In this document: positions 1 through 6,526 of the stretch, piece by piece
Numbering within the stretch: position 1 is the stretch's first letter
Layout of the letters: every line of letters begins with the position of its first letter
Source: Actinomycetes bacterium
GTDB lineage: Bacteria; Actinomycetota; Acidimicrobiia; Acidimicrobiales; Acidimicrobiaceae
Length of the DNA stretch: 8,573 nt
NCBI GenBank assembly: GCA_021823385.1
Contig: JAKAOC010000075.1
Coordinates: forward strand, 1-8,573
Direction: 5' to 3'
The notes under the pieces: generated by a model
Told to the model about the DNA's origin: nothing
Databases searched by the model: none
The model's input: the letters and a program-made list of their open reading frames with translations, nothing else
Made by a program: the position numbers and the translations under genes

Positions 1-254
1 TGGTCACGGTGAACTATATCGCACAGAAAGAGCTGCGCAACCACGTCGGCGAGGTGCTCCGCCGGGCCGAGGCCGGCGAGACCATGACGGTGACGGTCGC
101 CGGTCGTCCAGTTGCCGAGGTCGGTCCGGCGCATCGCCGCCGCTGGGTAAGCGGTGCCACTCTGGCCGGCATCTGGCGCCTAAAGGCACCGCAGTCTCTG
201 GACGTCGACGTCGAGCGACTGCCAGCAGGTATCGTGGACCCGTTCGCTTCATGA
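1..254 (+). CDS. Phd/YefM-family antitoxin (VapB-type partner of a PIN toxin), 5' end at the window edge
   Basis: This is probably the DNA-binding antitoxin of a type II toxin-antitoxin pair: it would bind and neutralise the downstream PIN-domain toxin and repress its own operon. Counting from the GTG at position 9, residues 2-40 have the Phd/YefM pattern: NYIAQKELRNHVGEVLRRAE, then AGETMTVTVAGRPVAEV, the usual 'helix, then GE-x-V-TV..GRPVAE' fold. The C-terminus (LDVDVERLPAGIVDPF) is the short acidic/hydrophobic tail that normally lies in the toxin. The window opens with TG followed in frame by GTC ACG GTG, so an ATG whose A is one base outside the window would give MVTVNYIAQ, a more family-like N-terminus than the internal GTG at 9. 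Its stop overlaps the toxin start as ATGA (251-254), implying translational coupling. Family assignment is fairly safe; target and operator are not visible. Confidence 0.85.
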   Translation, partial: VTVNYIAQKELRNHVGEVLRRAEAGETMTVTVAGRPVAEVGPAHRRRWVSGATLAGIWRLKAPQSLDVDVERLPAGIVDPFAS

Positions 255-641
255 GGGCCATCCTCGACACCTCGGTGCTCATAGGGGAGCTCCCGCCGCC
301 TGACAACGTCGAGGCCGCCATCAGCGTCGCCTCAATTGCCGAGCTGCACTTCGGCGTCCTTGTAGCCGACGACGATGGCGAGCGGGCGCGGCGTACCGCC
401 CGACTCGCAGTGATCGAGGCAACCTTTGATCCCATACCTGTAACCGCCGAGGTCGCCCGCGTCCTGGGGGCAACTTGCGGCCGAAGTGACCCGTCGCGGG
501 GGAAATCCAAGACGGCGCCGGATCGACCTTGCCATTGCCGCCACGGCCCAAGTGGAAGGAGTGCCACTCGTTACCGAGAACATCGGTGACTTCCAAATCA
601 TCAATGACCTTGTCGACGCTCGGCGACTATCCGACCTTTGA
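251..641 (+). pseudogene. vapC: VapC-type PIN-domain toxin, frameshifted
   Basis: VapC toxins are Mg2+-dependent PIN ribonucleases that cleave tRNA or rRNA. The first frame (from ATG 251) gives MRAILDTSVLIGE with the first catalytic Asp (D6), then SVASIAELHFGVL with the conserved Glu, and a normal helical middle up to about residue 73 (VARVLG). There a run of five G (466-470) shifts the frame; the original frame runs on to 589 as arginine/serine-rich non-family sequence. Reading from CAA at 471, one frame over, gives QLAAEVTRRGG, then RIDLAIAATA with the third acidic residue, VEGVPLVTENIGDF with the terminal Asp, and a TGA at 639-641. Removing one G therefore restores a VapC of about 129 aa, the usual size. 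As read, the toxin lacks half its active site and should be inactive, while the antitoxin is intact. A sequencing or assembly error in the G run is the main alternative. Confidence 0.85.
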
Positions 642-758
642 CATCCTCTCCCACCTTAAGGCGGCCATGCACACCGATTCGGTTCGTTCATCTGACGGAA
701 TCTCGTCCCCAGGGTACCTTTCGAGTACCGGGCGAAGCTCGACATCGGCCACCTGCAC
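627..758 (-). CDS. possible small protein of 41-43 aa, unknown
   Basis: This is a short open frame on the minus strand with GTG starts at 758 and 752 and a TAG at 627-629. The point in its favour is GGAGGAGG (760-767), 7 nt before the GTG at 752, one of the best Shine-Dalgarno matches in the window. The product begins VADVELRPVLERYPGDEIP and ends ALRWERMSKVG; it is charged, has no membrane segment or signal peptide, and matches no family I recognise. The same frame stays open upstream to a TAA at 822-824 without an ATG. Its 3' end overlaps the last 15 bases of the broken toxin gene on the opposite strand. Third-position GC is only moderately high. It may be a real small gene, the decayed end of a larger one, or chance. 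Confidence 0.25.
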   Translation of the reverse strand: MQVADVELRPVLERYPGDEIPSDERTESVCMAALRWERMSKVG

Positions 759-868
759 CCCTCCTCCAGCTAGCAGTTGATGCGGTGGTTCCCAGCTGTG
801 GCGAAACGCTACAGTCGGCCCTTACAGCGAGACTCGAATGTCAGCGTCGGCAATGTGCGGAACCCGCC

Positions 869-1168
869 TCATCCGCCTTCCGGCATGCTATCGAACCGCA
901 GGCTCACCGTCACCACCGTCCTTATGGGAACGGTGGTCCCGGGTGGTGGATCCTGCCCAGTCACCACCCCCTCGCTCTCGACAGCGTCAGGGTCGGAAGT
1001 ATGGCGCAGGCGCAGCCCCTGGCCGTAGCAGGCTTCCATTGCCTCGTGAAAGAGAAGGCCTGCAAGGTCGGGAACCACGCCGGGCTTAGGCCTATTGCGC
1101 CGGTACGAGGTCTCGCGGGCGAAGTTCTCGGCGACCTCCCTCACGGATTCAGGGTCGATCCACGTCAC
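869..1168 (-). CDS. stand-alone PASTA-domain protein
   Basis: This 99-aa protein carries one PASTA domain at about residues 28-91: PGVVPDLAGLLFHEAMEAC, then GLRLRH, then GVVTGQDPPPGTTVPIRTVV. The spacing fits the family pattern 'vPdl.G....A...l...gL ... v..Q.P..Gt.v..g..V.v'. PASTA domains usually sit outside the cell on PknB-type kinases or penicillin-binding proteins, where they sense muropeptides. Here there is no kinase, TM segment or signal peptide; the 27-residue N-terminus (TWIDPESVREVAENFARETS) is polar and probably helical. The start is the GTG at 1168: an in-frame TGA lies seven codons upstream with no other start between, and the SD is weak. It lies 87 bp after the six-TM gene on the same strand and may share its transcript or use the promoter at 1209-1237. 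The domain call is firm; the role, and whether it acts in the cytoplasm, are unknown. Confidence 0.75.
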   Translation of the reverse strand: MTWIDPESVREVAENFARETSYRRNRPKPGVVPDLAGLLFHEAMEACYGQGLRLRHTSDPDAVESEGVVTGQDPPPGTTVPIRTVVTVSLRFDSMPEGG

Positions 1169-1208
1169 CGCTTCATCATGGCACGATCAGCGCTTCGATG
1201 ATGGCCGG

Positions 1209-1237
1209 AGATTACAGCGGATCGGCTTGGCCGTCAG
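1209..1237 (-). promoter_or_regulatory. candidate promoter for the PASTA gene
   Basis: On the minus strand, CTGACG (1232-1237) and TAATCT (1209-1214) are separated by exactly 17 bp. The first keeps the TGAC core of a -35 box and the second fits the actinobacterial TANNNT -10. Initiation near 1202 would leave a leader of about 34 nt before the GTG at 1168. The match is moderate and could be chance. Confidence 0.3.
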
Positions 1238-1255
1238 CGACGGATCCGGGAACCC

Positions 1256-2326
1256 CTATGGGCCGGAGCCCGCAGCGGCGTTACGCCTGTCCCTGCGCCC
1301 GGCACGGGCTTCGGCCCATGCAGCCAGACCAACCCCGGCGAGCAGGACCAGGTCCGCACCCCAGATACTCGGTGTCATCCAGCCCGATACGCTCGGCCCA
1401 ACCGCGAAGGTTCCTCTCGGGTAGAGCGGGCTTACACTCGCCGAAACCCTGTAGGTGCCGGGCATGACGGCGCTGAAGCTGGCCACTGGACGCGCGCCCC
1501 GCATCTCGCGGAGATAAGCCGGACCTCCGGCAAAGTTGTGGACCGCAAGGCTCGCGGCTCGGTCAAACACCACCTCGACTGTCAGCCCCTCAGGCGCGTC
1601 CGCCGCGCTCTTCTCCGCGTAGACGAAGTAGGTTCCCGGCGTATTCACGTTGAACACGACCGTGCCCGGGAGGCTTGCGCGCGCGAAGCCCGACGTGCGC
1701 ATGGTGAGAGTCGACTGGGCTATGGCCAGCCACCCCAGCGAAGCAACCAGACCTACCAGAGCCAGGACGAGAGCGCCGCCATGCCTCGAAGCCGGTCTTT
1801 GGCCCCCCGGGTTCAACTGGGCGCGTCGATTCCTTTTGGCCGAGCGATTGGTCACAACGAAAGCCACGCCGGCAACAGCCGCCGCGACCACGAAGAGCGG
1901 CCAGGCAACCCAGCCCGGTGCCGACCGCACGACTTCGCTCGCCGCGGCGTCCAGGACCATGAAGGCCACTCCCAGCAGCACAACTGCATTGACACCGGCG
2001 GCGAGCCGTCCGCGGCGGGAGCCGACAAGGATCGCGCGGGCGCTCAGCGACAGCCCGATGGTGATCGGTAGCAACACCAAGGCGTAGGCGGGCAGATCCC
2101 GCCCCAGGGCACCCCAGCCGTAGATCCGCTCGGGTTCGTTGAAGAGGGCGCTGGTTTGCATGAAGAGCTGCCAAAACACGAGCAAGGCCGCAGCGATGAC
2201 AACACCGGGCAAAGCCGCCAAGGCGCGCGCTGCGAGGCGATCTCCCCGCCGGGCTCGTTCCTCAGCCGGGCCGGCGCTTGCACCGAACCCGCCGGCTGCA
2301 CTCTTGGGATATAGACGGGAACCCAT
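1256..2326 (-). CDS. six-TM membrane protein with an extracytoplasmic beta-rich domain, unknown function
   Basis: This 356-aa protein belongs to no family I can name. Hydrophobic spans are at about residues 37-58, 78-100, 108-128, 136-158, 183-204 and 321-340. Basic residues cluster at the N-terminus (ERARRGDRLAAR), in the 101-107 loop (SRRGR), at 161-181 (SAKRNRRAQ) and at the C-terminus (GRRDRR), so the positive-inside rule puts both ends in the cytoplasm. The 116-residue loop between TM5 and TM6 is then outside. That loop is polar and beta-like, with two similar short stretches, TPGTYFVYA (229-237) and MPGTYRVSA (288-296), suggesting two related beta-sandwich halves. ATG 2326 is preceded by GGGAGG at 5 nt, fixing the start. 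The gene lies 111 bp downstream of the DUF4232 lipoprotein and upstream of the PASTA gene, all on one strand. A surface or envelope role is inferred only from topology and neighbours. Confidence 0.75.
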   Translation of the reverse strand: MGSRLYPKSAAGGFGASAGPAEERARRGDRLAARALAALPGVVIAAALLVFWQLFMQTSALFNEPERIYGWGALGRDLPAYALVLLPITIGLSLSARAILVGSRRGRLAAGVNAVVLLGVAFMVLDAAASEVVRSAPGWVAWPLFVVAAAVAGVAFVVTNRSAKRNRRAQLNPGGQRPASRHGGALVLALVGLVASLGWLAIAQSTLTMRTSGFARASLPGTVVFNVNTPGTYFVYAEKSAADAPEGLTVEVVFDRAASLAVHNFAGGPAYLREMRGARPVASFSAVMPGTYRVSASVSPLYPRGTFAVGPSVSGWMTPSIWGADLVLLAGVGLAAWAEARAGRRDRRNAAAGSGP

Positions 2327-2402
2327 GGCGGCCTCCCTTCACGCGATCGACCAGATCATCACGCGGGGCCTGCCGATCCGGACAGGGAAATAGGTCATAT
2401 TC

Positions 2403-2423
2403 GGGCGGGAATCAACCCCGCCC
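2403..2423 (-). terminator. GC-only hairpin after the DUF4232 gene
   Basis: A perfect 7-bp inverted repeat, GGGCGGG (2403-2409) and CCCGCCC (2417-2423), has a 7-nt loop and lies 15-35 bp past the lipoprotein stop codon. On the minus strand it is followed by an AT-leaning stretch (GAATATGACCTATTT) but no clean T tract, so it may attenuate or protect the mRNA 3' end rather than fully terminate. Confidence 0.45.
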
Positions 2424-2437
2424 CAGGCAATTGACGC

Positions 2438-3574
2438 CTACTGCCCACCGCCATAGGACTGATACGGCGCCACCCACGTGACCCCGATCCCAGCGCAGTC
2501 GGGCATGTTCGCCCCCATGCCGGGAAGATAGGCGGGGATTTGCCATGTTGTCCGGGTTCCGGGTGCCGCCACCAGCAGGTATTCGAAGGTCGGGCACTCC
2601 CCCACCCCGCCAGGCGGAAGGTCACTACCCTGCAGCTGCGCCTCCGCGACTCCTCCGTTCGCCGGAACCAGCACCTGGGAGAGAGCACTTTGACCCACCC
2701 CGATTGGGGGGTTGTTATCGTGCACGGCGACCAACCTGGCTCCCGATGTCAGCTCACCCACCACGTTCGGCCAGCCTTCCAAACTGCAGGGCAGATCGGA
2801 GACGTTCTTGAAATCCAGGATCGCGGAGACCTGCCCCATCGCGGCGCCGCTGTGCGCGATGGATACCTGCAGATACTGCCCCTCACAGGCCGGCATCCCC
2901 GCTCCGGAAGGCACCGCGGTCGTGGTAGTCGCCACAGGATTGGCAGTGGTGGCATTGCCCACCACGGGTGTGACCGAGAACCCCGGGCAGCCCGGCATCC
3001 GCTGGTTCAAGCCCGGCAGCATGGCAGGAACCTTGATTGCGGAGCCGGTTCCAGGAGGCGTCACCTGCAGATAGGTGAAGGCCGGGTCGCATGGAGGACC
3101 GGAGTCGACACCGGTGGGCACGCTGAATAGCGCAAAGACCGGTTTGTTCGGTACCACAAGGGCGGCGGTTCCGGCCTTTTGTCCCGCCGGCCTTCCCAGG
3201 ATCGAACCCACCTTTGCCGCCTTGATCGTCGCCCCGGTCTGGCCCACCACTCCGACGACCTTTGGCCAACCTGCGAGATGGCAGTAGGAGGAGGAGATGT
3301 TGGTGAATACGAGCTCGCCCGCCACTGTTCCCGCCGCTTGGCCCACCTGGGCGAAGGAGACCGTTAGCTGCGCGGCCGAACACGCCGGCGCGGCGGCGGG
3401 ATTGGAAAAGAAGCCCGCGACGCCCGAAGCGTTCGCTTTGGCCGCGGTCGTGGTCATCGAGCTCCCGGAAACGGACCCCTGGCTGCCGCATGCCGCCAGT
3501 ATGAGTGGAACCAGCGCCGCCGACAGAACGCTTCGACTCGCAAAACGCGTTCGCGTCTTGTTTTTCATCGGCAC
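2438..3574 (-). CDS. lipoprotein with two tandem DUF4232 domains
   Basis: This is a secreted, lipid-anchored protein of 378 aa counted from a GTG at 3574, or 376 aa from the ATG at 3568. Basic residues KNKTRTR precede a hydrophobic stretch ending in the lipobox L-A-A-C with Cys29, so signal peptidase II cleavage and membrane anchoring are expected. A Ser/Thr/Ala-rich linker follows, then two copies of the actinobacterial DUF4232 domain (about 63-204 and 228-368), each with the family's 'ftN.S...C.l.GWP.v' core (TNISSSYCHLAGWP; KNVSDLPCSLEGWP). Cysteines fall at 65, 98, 162, 196 and at 230, 263, 327, 360, nearly identical spacing that implies two disulfides per repeat. A TTTT-rich linker (about 208-224) joins the repeats. 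DUF4232 has no settled function. There is no SD; the ATG lies 7 nt after a TAGACT box, which favours 3568 as the start of a leaderless message. Confidence 0.85.
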   Translation of the reverse strand: MPMKNKTRTRFASRSVLSAALVPLILAACGSQGSVSGSSMTTTAAKANASGVAGFFSNPAAAPACSAAQLTVSFAQVGQAAGTVAGELVFTNISSSYCHLAGWPKVVGVVGQTGATIKAAKVGSILGRPAGQKAGTAALVVPNKPVFALFSVPTGVDSGPPCDPAFTYLQVTPPGTGSAIKVPAMLPGLNQRMPGCPGFSVTPVVGNATTANPVATTTTAVPSGAGMPACEGQYLQVSIAHSGAAMGQVSAILDFKNVSDLPCSLEGWPNVVGELTSGARLVAVHDNNPPIGVGQSALSQVLVPANGGVAEAQLQGSDLPPGGVGECPTFEYLLVAAPGTRTTWQIPAYLPGMGANMPDCAGIGVTWVAPYQSYGGGQ

Positions 3575-3575
3575 G

Positions 3576-3581
3576 AGTCTA
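3576..3581 (-). promoter_or_regulatory. candidate -10 element (TAGACT) of a leaderless lipoprotein mRNA
   Basis: TAGACT on the minus strand fits TANNNT and ends 7 nt before the ATG at 3568, the spacing expected when transcription starts on the A of the start codon. There is no Shine-Dalgarno sequence before either ATG 3568 or GTG 3574, which agrees with leaderless translation. No good -35 box is visible; the -35 zone falls on the T tract of the pckG terminator. Confidence 0.4.
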
Positions 3582-3599
3582 CAACAGGGCGAGTGCCGG

Positions 3600-3639
3600 A
3601 AAACGGGACGCCGCGCCGACAGGTATCGGCGCGGCGTCC
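3600..3639 (-). terminator. intrinsic terminator of pckG
   Basis: A perfect 14-bp stem, GGACGCCGCGCCGA (3606-3619) pairing with 3626-3639, closes a 6-nt loop. On the minus strand it is followed by CGTTTTCC, a short T tract. It lies 26 bp past the pckG stop and before the lipoprotein gene, so it separates the two transcription units. This is the strongest hairpin I find in the window. Confidence 0.85.
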
Positions 3640-3664
3640 ACGAACGTCTACGTGAAGATCGGCC

Positions 3665-5461
3665 TCAGGCCTTTGCCCTCCCACGAAGGGAGGAGAGCTG
3701 CTCGGCGAGCTTGGCGGGCAGGCGATCACCGAACTTGTCGTAGTGGGCCTGTATCGCTTCCACCTCGGCAACCAGGTCAGCCGGGTCGATCGCGAAGAGG
3801 GAATCGGCCGTGGCCCCGCTGGCCAGAGCCACTCCGTCAAGATCGAGCTCACCTGCCTTGGGAACCAGCCCGAGCGGGGTCTCCTCCGCACCGGCCCGGC
3901 CCTCCAGACGATCGACGATCCAGGCCAGCACCCGCGAGTTCTCGCCGTAACCGGGCCAGATGAACTTGTTGTTCTCGTCCTTGCGGAACCAGTTGACCAG
4001 GTAGATGCGCGGGAGCTTCACATCCTCGCGCTCGGCGAACTTGAGCCAGTGGCCGAAGTAGTCACCCATGTTGTAGCCACAGAACGGCAACATGGCGAAG
4101 GGGTCACGCCGCAGGTTGCCCACGGCGCCGGTCGCGGCCGCCGTGGTCTCCGAGGCCATTGTGGACCCGAGGAAGACGCCGTGCTCCCAGGAGAAGGCCT
4201 CCGTGACAAGCGGAGCCAGCGTGCGGCGCCGGCCGCCGAAGAGCATGGCCGAGATCGGCACGCCACGAGGATCCTGCCATTCCTCAGCGATCTGCGGGCA
4301 CTGCGCTGCGCTGACCGTGAAGCGGGCGTTGGGATGCGCGGCCGGCTTGCCCGAGGCGGGGTCGTAGGCCCGGCCGGTCCAATCGATCAGATTCTCCGGG
4401 CGCTCACCGTCCATCCCCTCCCACCAGACGTCGCCGTCTGCGGTGAGAGCGGTATTGGTGAAGATGGTGTTGGAGGTGAATGTCTCCATGGCGCTGGGGT
4501 TGGTGGAGTAGCTGGTGCCGGGGGCGACGCCAAAGAAACCGGCTTCCGGGTTCAGTCCCCACAGGCGGCCGTCATCGCCCACCCTCAGCCAGCAGATGTC
4601 GTCCCCGAGCGTCTCCACCTTCCAACCCGGAAGCGTGGGGACCAGCATGGCCAGATTCGTCTTGCCGCATGCGGAGGGGAAGGCCCCGGTCACGTAATGA
4701 ACCTCGCCCCGTGGCGAGGTCAGCTTTAGCAGCAGCATGTGCTCGGCCATCCAGCCCTCGTCCCGTGCCATCACCGAGGCGATGCGAAGGGCGAGGCACT
4801 TCTTGCCCAGCAGTGCGTTTCCGCCGTAGCCCGAGCCGAACGACCATATCTCGCGGGTCTCGGGGAAGTGCGAGATGAAGATGTGCTCCGGGTCGCAGGG
4901 CCAAGCGACGTCCTCCTGCCCTTCGGCCAAGGGGCTGCCCACCGAGTGGAGCGAATGAACGAAGTCCCCCTCTTCACCAAGCGCCTCCAGGACCGGAGTG
5001 CCCATCGTCGCCATGATCCGCATGTTGCAGACCACGTAGGCGGAATCGGTGATCTCGACGCCCACGAGGGAGAACGGCGAGCTGAGCGGCCCCATCATGA
5101 ACGGGATCACGTACATGGTGCGCCCGCGCATGCTGCCGCGGTAGAGGTCGGTCATCGCCGACTTCATTTCGGCCGGGTCACTCCAATTGTTGGTCGGGCC
5201 GGCGTCCTCCTCACGGAGGGAGCAGATGAACGTGCGGTCCTCGACGCGGGCGACGTCCTTGGGATCGGAGTGCGCCCAGTAGCTGTTGGGCCGCTTCGCG
5301 TCGGAGAGGCGCTTGAACGTGCCCTTCTCCACCAGCTGCTGTGCCAAGCGGTCGAACTCCTCTTCGGAGCCGTCGCAGAAGTAGACTTCCGCAGGCTCGC
5401 AAAGTGCGGCTACTTCGTCAACCCAGTCGAGCAGTTTCTTGTTCTTGGTCGGGAAGGTCAT
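3665..5461 (-). CDS. pckG: phosphoenolpyruvate carboxykinase (GTP)
   Basis: It interconverts oxaloacetate + GTP and phosphoenolpyruvate + GDP + CO2, the entry step of gluconeogenesis and, in many actinobacteria, also anaplerotic; it is a soluble Mn2+/Mg2+ enzyme. The protein is 598 aa, the full length for the GTP class. Motifs in order: the DVARVEDRT substrate-arginine region (R72), GNALLGKKC (K220/K221) and AEHM (H241) for metal binding, the P-loop [12 protein letters not shown] (261-272) with the hyper-reactive Cys265, kinase-2 GDDICW (287-291), [12 protein letters not shown] (306-317), [11 protein letters not shown] (379-389), [12 protein letters not shown] (408-419), [20 protein letters not shown] (424-443) and the nucleotide-site region [16 protein letters not shown]. 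No key residue is missing. ATG 5461 is chosen over the in-frame TTG at 5488 because AGAGGA lies 6 nt upstream and the protein then begins [14 protein letters not shown]. It is divergent from thiL and ends at a strong terminator, so it is probably monocistronic. Confidence 0.97.
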   Translation of the reverse strand: MTFPTKNKKLLDWVDEVAALCEPAEVYFCDGSEEEFDRLAQQLVEKGTFKRLSDAKRPNSYWAHSDPKDVARVEDRTFICSLREEDAGPTNNWSDPAEMKSAMTDLYRGSMRGRTMYVIPFMMGPLSSPFSLVGVEITDSAYVVCNMRIMATMGTPVLEALGEEGDFVHSLHSVGSPLAEGQEDVAWPCDPEHIFISHFPETREIWSFGSGYGGNALLGKKCLALRIASVMARDEGWMAEHMLLLKLTSPRGEVHYVTGAFPSACGKTNLAMLVPTLPGWKVETLGDDICWLRVGDDGRLWGLNPEAGFFGVAPGTSYSTNPSAMETFTSNTIFTNTALTADGDVWWEGMDGERPENLIDWTGRAYDPASGKPAAHPNARFTVSAAQCPQIAEEWQDPRGVPISAMLFGGRRRTLAPLVTEAFSWEHGVFLGSTMASETTAAATGAVGNLRRDPFAMLPFCGYNMGDYFGHWLKFAEREDVKLPRIYLVNWFRKDENNKFIWPGYGENSRVLAWIVDRLEGRAGAEETPLGLVPKAGELDLDGVALASGATADSLFAIDPADLVAEVEAIQAHYDKFGDRLPAKLAEQLSSLRGRAKA

Positions 5462-5566
5462 CGATAATCCTCTCGGGGGGAAGGACAAGCCGAAGTTACA
5501 GATATGTGAACACTAATTTACGGTTGCTTACTTTTTATCGCGCTCGGGTGGAAAAGAAAAAACCAG
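5462..5566. promoter_or_regulatory. divergent pckG / thiL promoter region
   Basis: The 105 bp between the two divergent starts is markedly AT-rich from about 5495 to 5566, unlike the surrounding GC-rich DNA. For pckG, TAACTT (minus strand, 5493-5498) is a possible TANNNT -10 with a leader of about 25-30 nt; AGAGGA serves as the SD. For thiL, TACTTT or TATCGC near 5529-5540 could be the -10, but no convincing -35 is present on either strand. A short GTGAACAC element (5506-5513) between them is a possible regulator half-site, not an identified operator. Confidence 0.5.
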
Positions 5567-6511
5567 ATGTCTTCTCGACAAGCCCCTAAAGAGATGGGGC
5601 ATTCCGAATTCGAAGTACTGGCACGCTTCTTCCAGCGTGCCGGCAGCGGCGGACAAGATCTGCTAGTCGGCCTTGGCGACGACGCCGCGGTGGTGGCCAT
5701 CGGCGAGGAGCGCGTGGCCTTGTGCGCGGACGCCCTCGTCGAGGGTGTCCACTTCGACGTGGCCTACTTCTCCACCGCCGACCTCGCCGCCAAGGCGATC
5801 GCCGTCAACGCCTCCGACATCGCGGCCATGGGTGCAATTCCCAGGTATTACCTGTCCACGATCGCCTCTCAAGGGGGTCTGAACGTCGAGGACCTCTTGG
5901 TCGCCATGGCCGAAGAAGCCCGCTCGCATGGCGCGCTGCTTGTAGGCGGGGATTTGGTCAGCTCGAGCGAGCTGAACATCTCCGTCATGGCGGTCGGCGT
6001 GTTCCACCCCGGCACGAGCGTGCTGCGCCGGGACGGGATGGTAGCGGGAGACACGATCCTGGTCACCGGGCCCCTGGGAGGTTCAGCCCGAGGCCTTCGC
6101 GGCCTTCGCGAGGGAGACCCTCAACTGCCGGCAGAGGCGAGGCAGGCACATCTGCGCCCCAGGCCCCAGCTCGCCGCAGGCGCACTCGCAGGCCGCCTTG
6201 GCGCACACGCCGCGATCGACGTCTCCGACGGGCTGCTGGCGGACCTGGAGCACATGCTGCTGGCCAGCGGCGTGGGGGCCGAGCTGGGCGGGATTCCCCG
6301 CTTCGAGGGAGCAACCCTGGAGGAGGCGCTCTACGGCGGCGAGGACTACCAGCTGATCATCTCCTCGGACAAGCCGGCCGAGCTGACATCCGCCTTCCGC
6401 ACAGAGGGTCTGCCCGAACCCATCGTCATAGGCAGGGCCACGGCGCAGGCCTCAGTGCGCCTGTTGGAGGGGCTCCCGTACCAGCCCGGCGGCTACACGC
6501 ATCGCGTTTAG
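5567..6511 (+). CDS. thiL: thiamine-monophosphate kinase
   Basis: ThiL phosphorylates thiamine monophosphate with ATP to give thiamine diphosphate, the last step of cofactor synthesis, in the cytoplasm. The 314-aa length is typical. The AIR-synthase-like fold motifs are all visible: SEFEVLARF (13-21), the metal-binding GLGDDAAV (35-42), CADALVEGVHF (53-63), AVNASDIAAMGA (79-90), LVGGDL (125-130), the start of the C-terminal domain at TGPLGGS (167-173), RPRPQ (197-201), the second acidic cluster AIDVSDGLLADLEH (216-229) and ALYGGEDYQLI (254-264). ATG 5567 gives MSSRQAPKEMGHSEF; the ATG at 5594 (MGHSEF) would also suit the family, and neither has a strong SD. A tandem 9-bp repeat at 6092-6109 encodes G-L-R-G-L-R in a variable loop. 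No other thiamine gene is nearby. It converges with the hydratase gene, whose stop is 15 bp away. Confidence 0.95.
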   Translation: MSSRQAPKEMGHSEFEVLARFFQRAGSGGQDLLVGLGDDAAVVAIGEERVALCADALVEGVHFDVAYFSTADLAAKAIAVNASDIAAMGAIPRYYLSTIASQGGLNVEDLLVAMAEEARSHGALLVGGDLVSSSELNISVMAVGVFHPGTSVLRRDGMVAGDTILVTGPLGGSARGLRGLREGDPQLPAEARQAHLRPRPQLAAGALAGRLGAHAAIDVSDGLLADLEHMLLASGVGAELGGIPRFEGATLEEALYGGEDYQLIISSDKPAELTSAFRTEGLPEPIVIGRATAQASVRLLEGLPYQPGGYTHRV

Positions 6512-6526
6512 AGGGGGCCGGCCACC

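Noticed and set aside
713..729. Short inverted repeat GGTAC ... GTACC between the toxin and the PASTA gene
   Set aside because: Only 5 bp of stem, no T tract, and it falls inside the candidate small ORF; too weak to call a terminator or operator.
642..868. Possible tRNA or other RNA gene in the gap after the toxin
   Set aside because: I looked for a T-arm GTTCRANYC with matching acceptor stem on both strands and found none.
912..937. Perfect 8-bp inverted repeat (ACCACCGT ... ACGGTGGT)
   Set aside because: It lies inside the PASTA coding region where it encodes the conserved G-T-x-V-P-x-x-x-V-V stretch; no T tract follows, so codon content explains it.
638..1201. Plus-strand open frame across the PASTA gene
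   Set aside because: Low-complexity translation rich in Arg, His and Pro; the opposite strand holds a clear PASTA domain.
3743..4729. Long open frame on the plus strand opposite pckG
   Set aside because: It is antisense to a fully conserved enzyme, has no recognisable domain, and its openness follows from the high third-position GC of pckG.
6092..6109. Tandem 9-bp repeat in thiL
   Set aside because: Only two copies, in frame, encoding G-L-R twice in a variable loop; a minor slippage product with no sign of wider structure.
6512..6526. GGCCGGCC palindrome between thiL and the hydratase gene as a shared terminator
   Set aside because: A 4+4 self-complementary stretch without loop or T tract cannot act as an intrinsic terminator.
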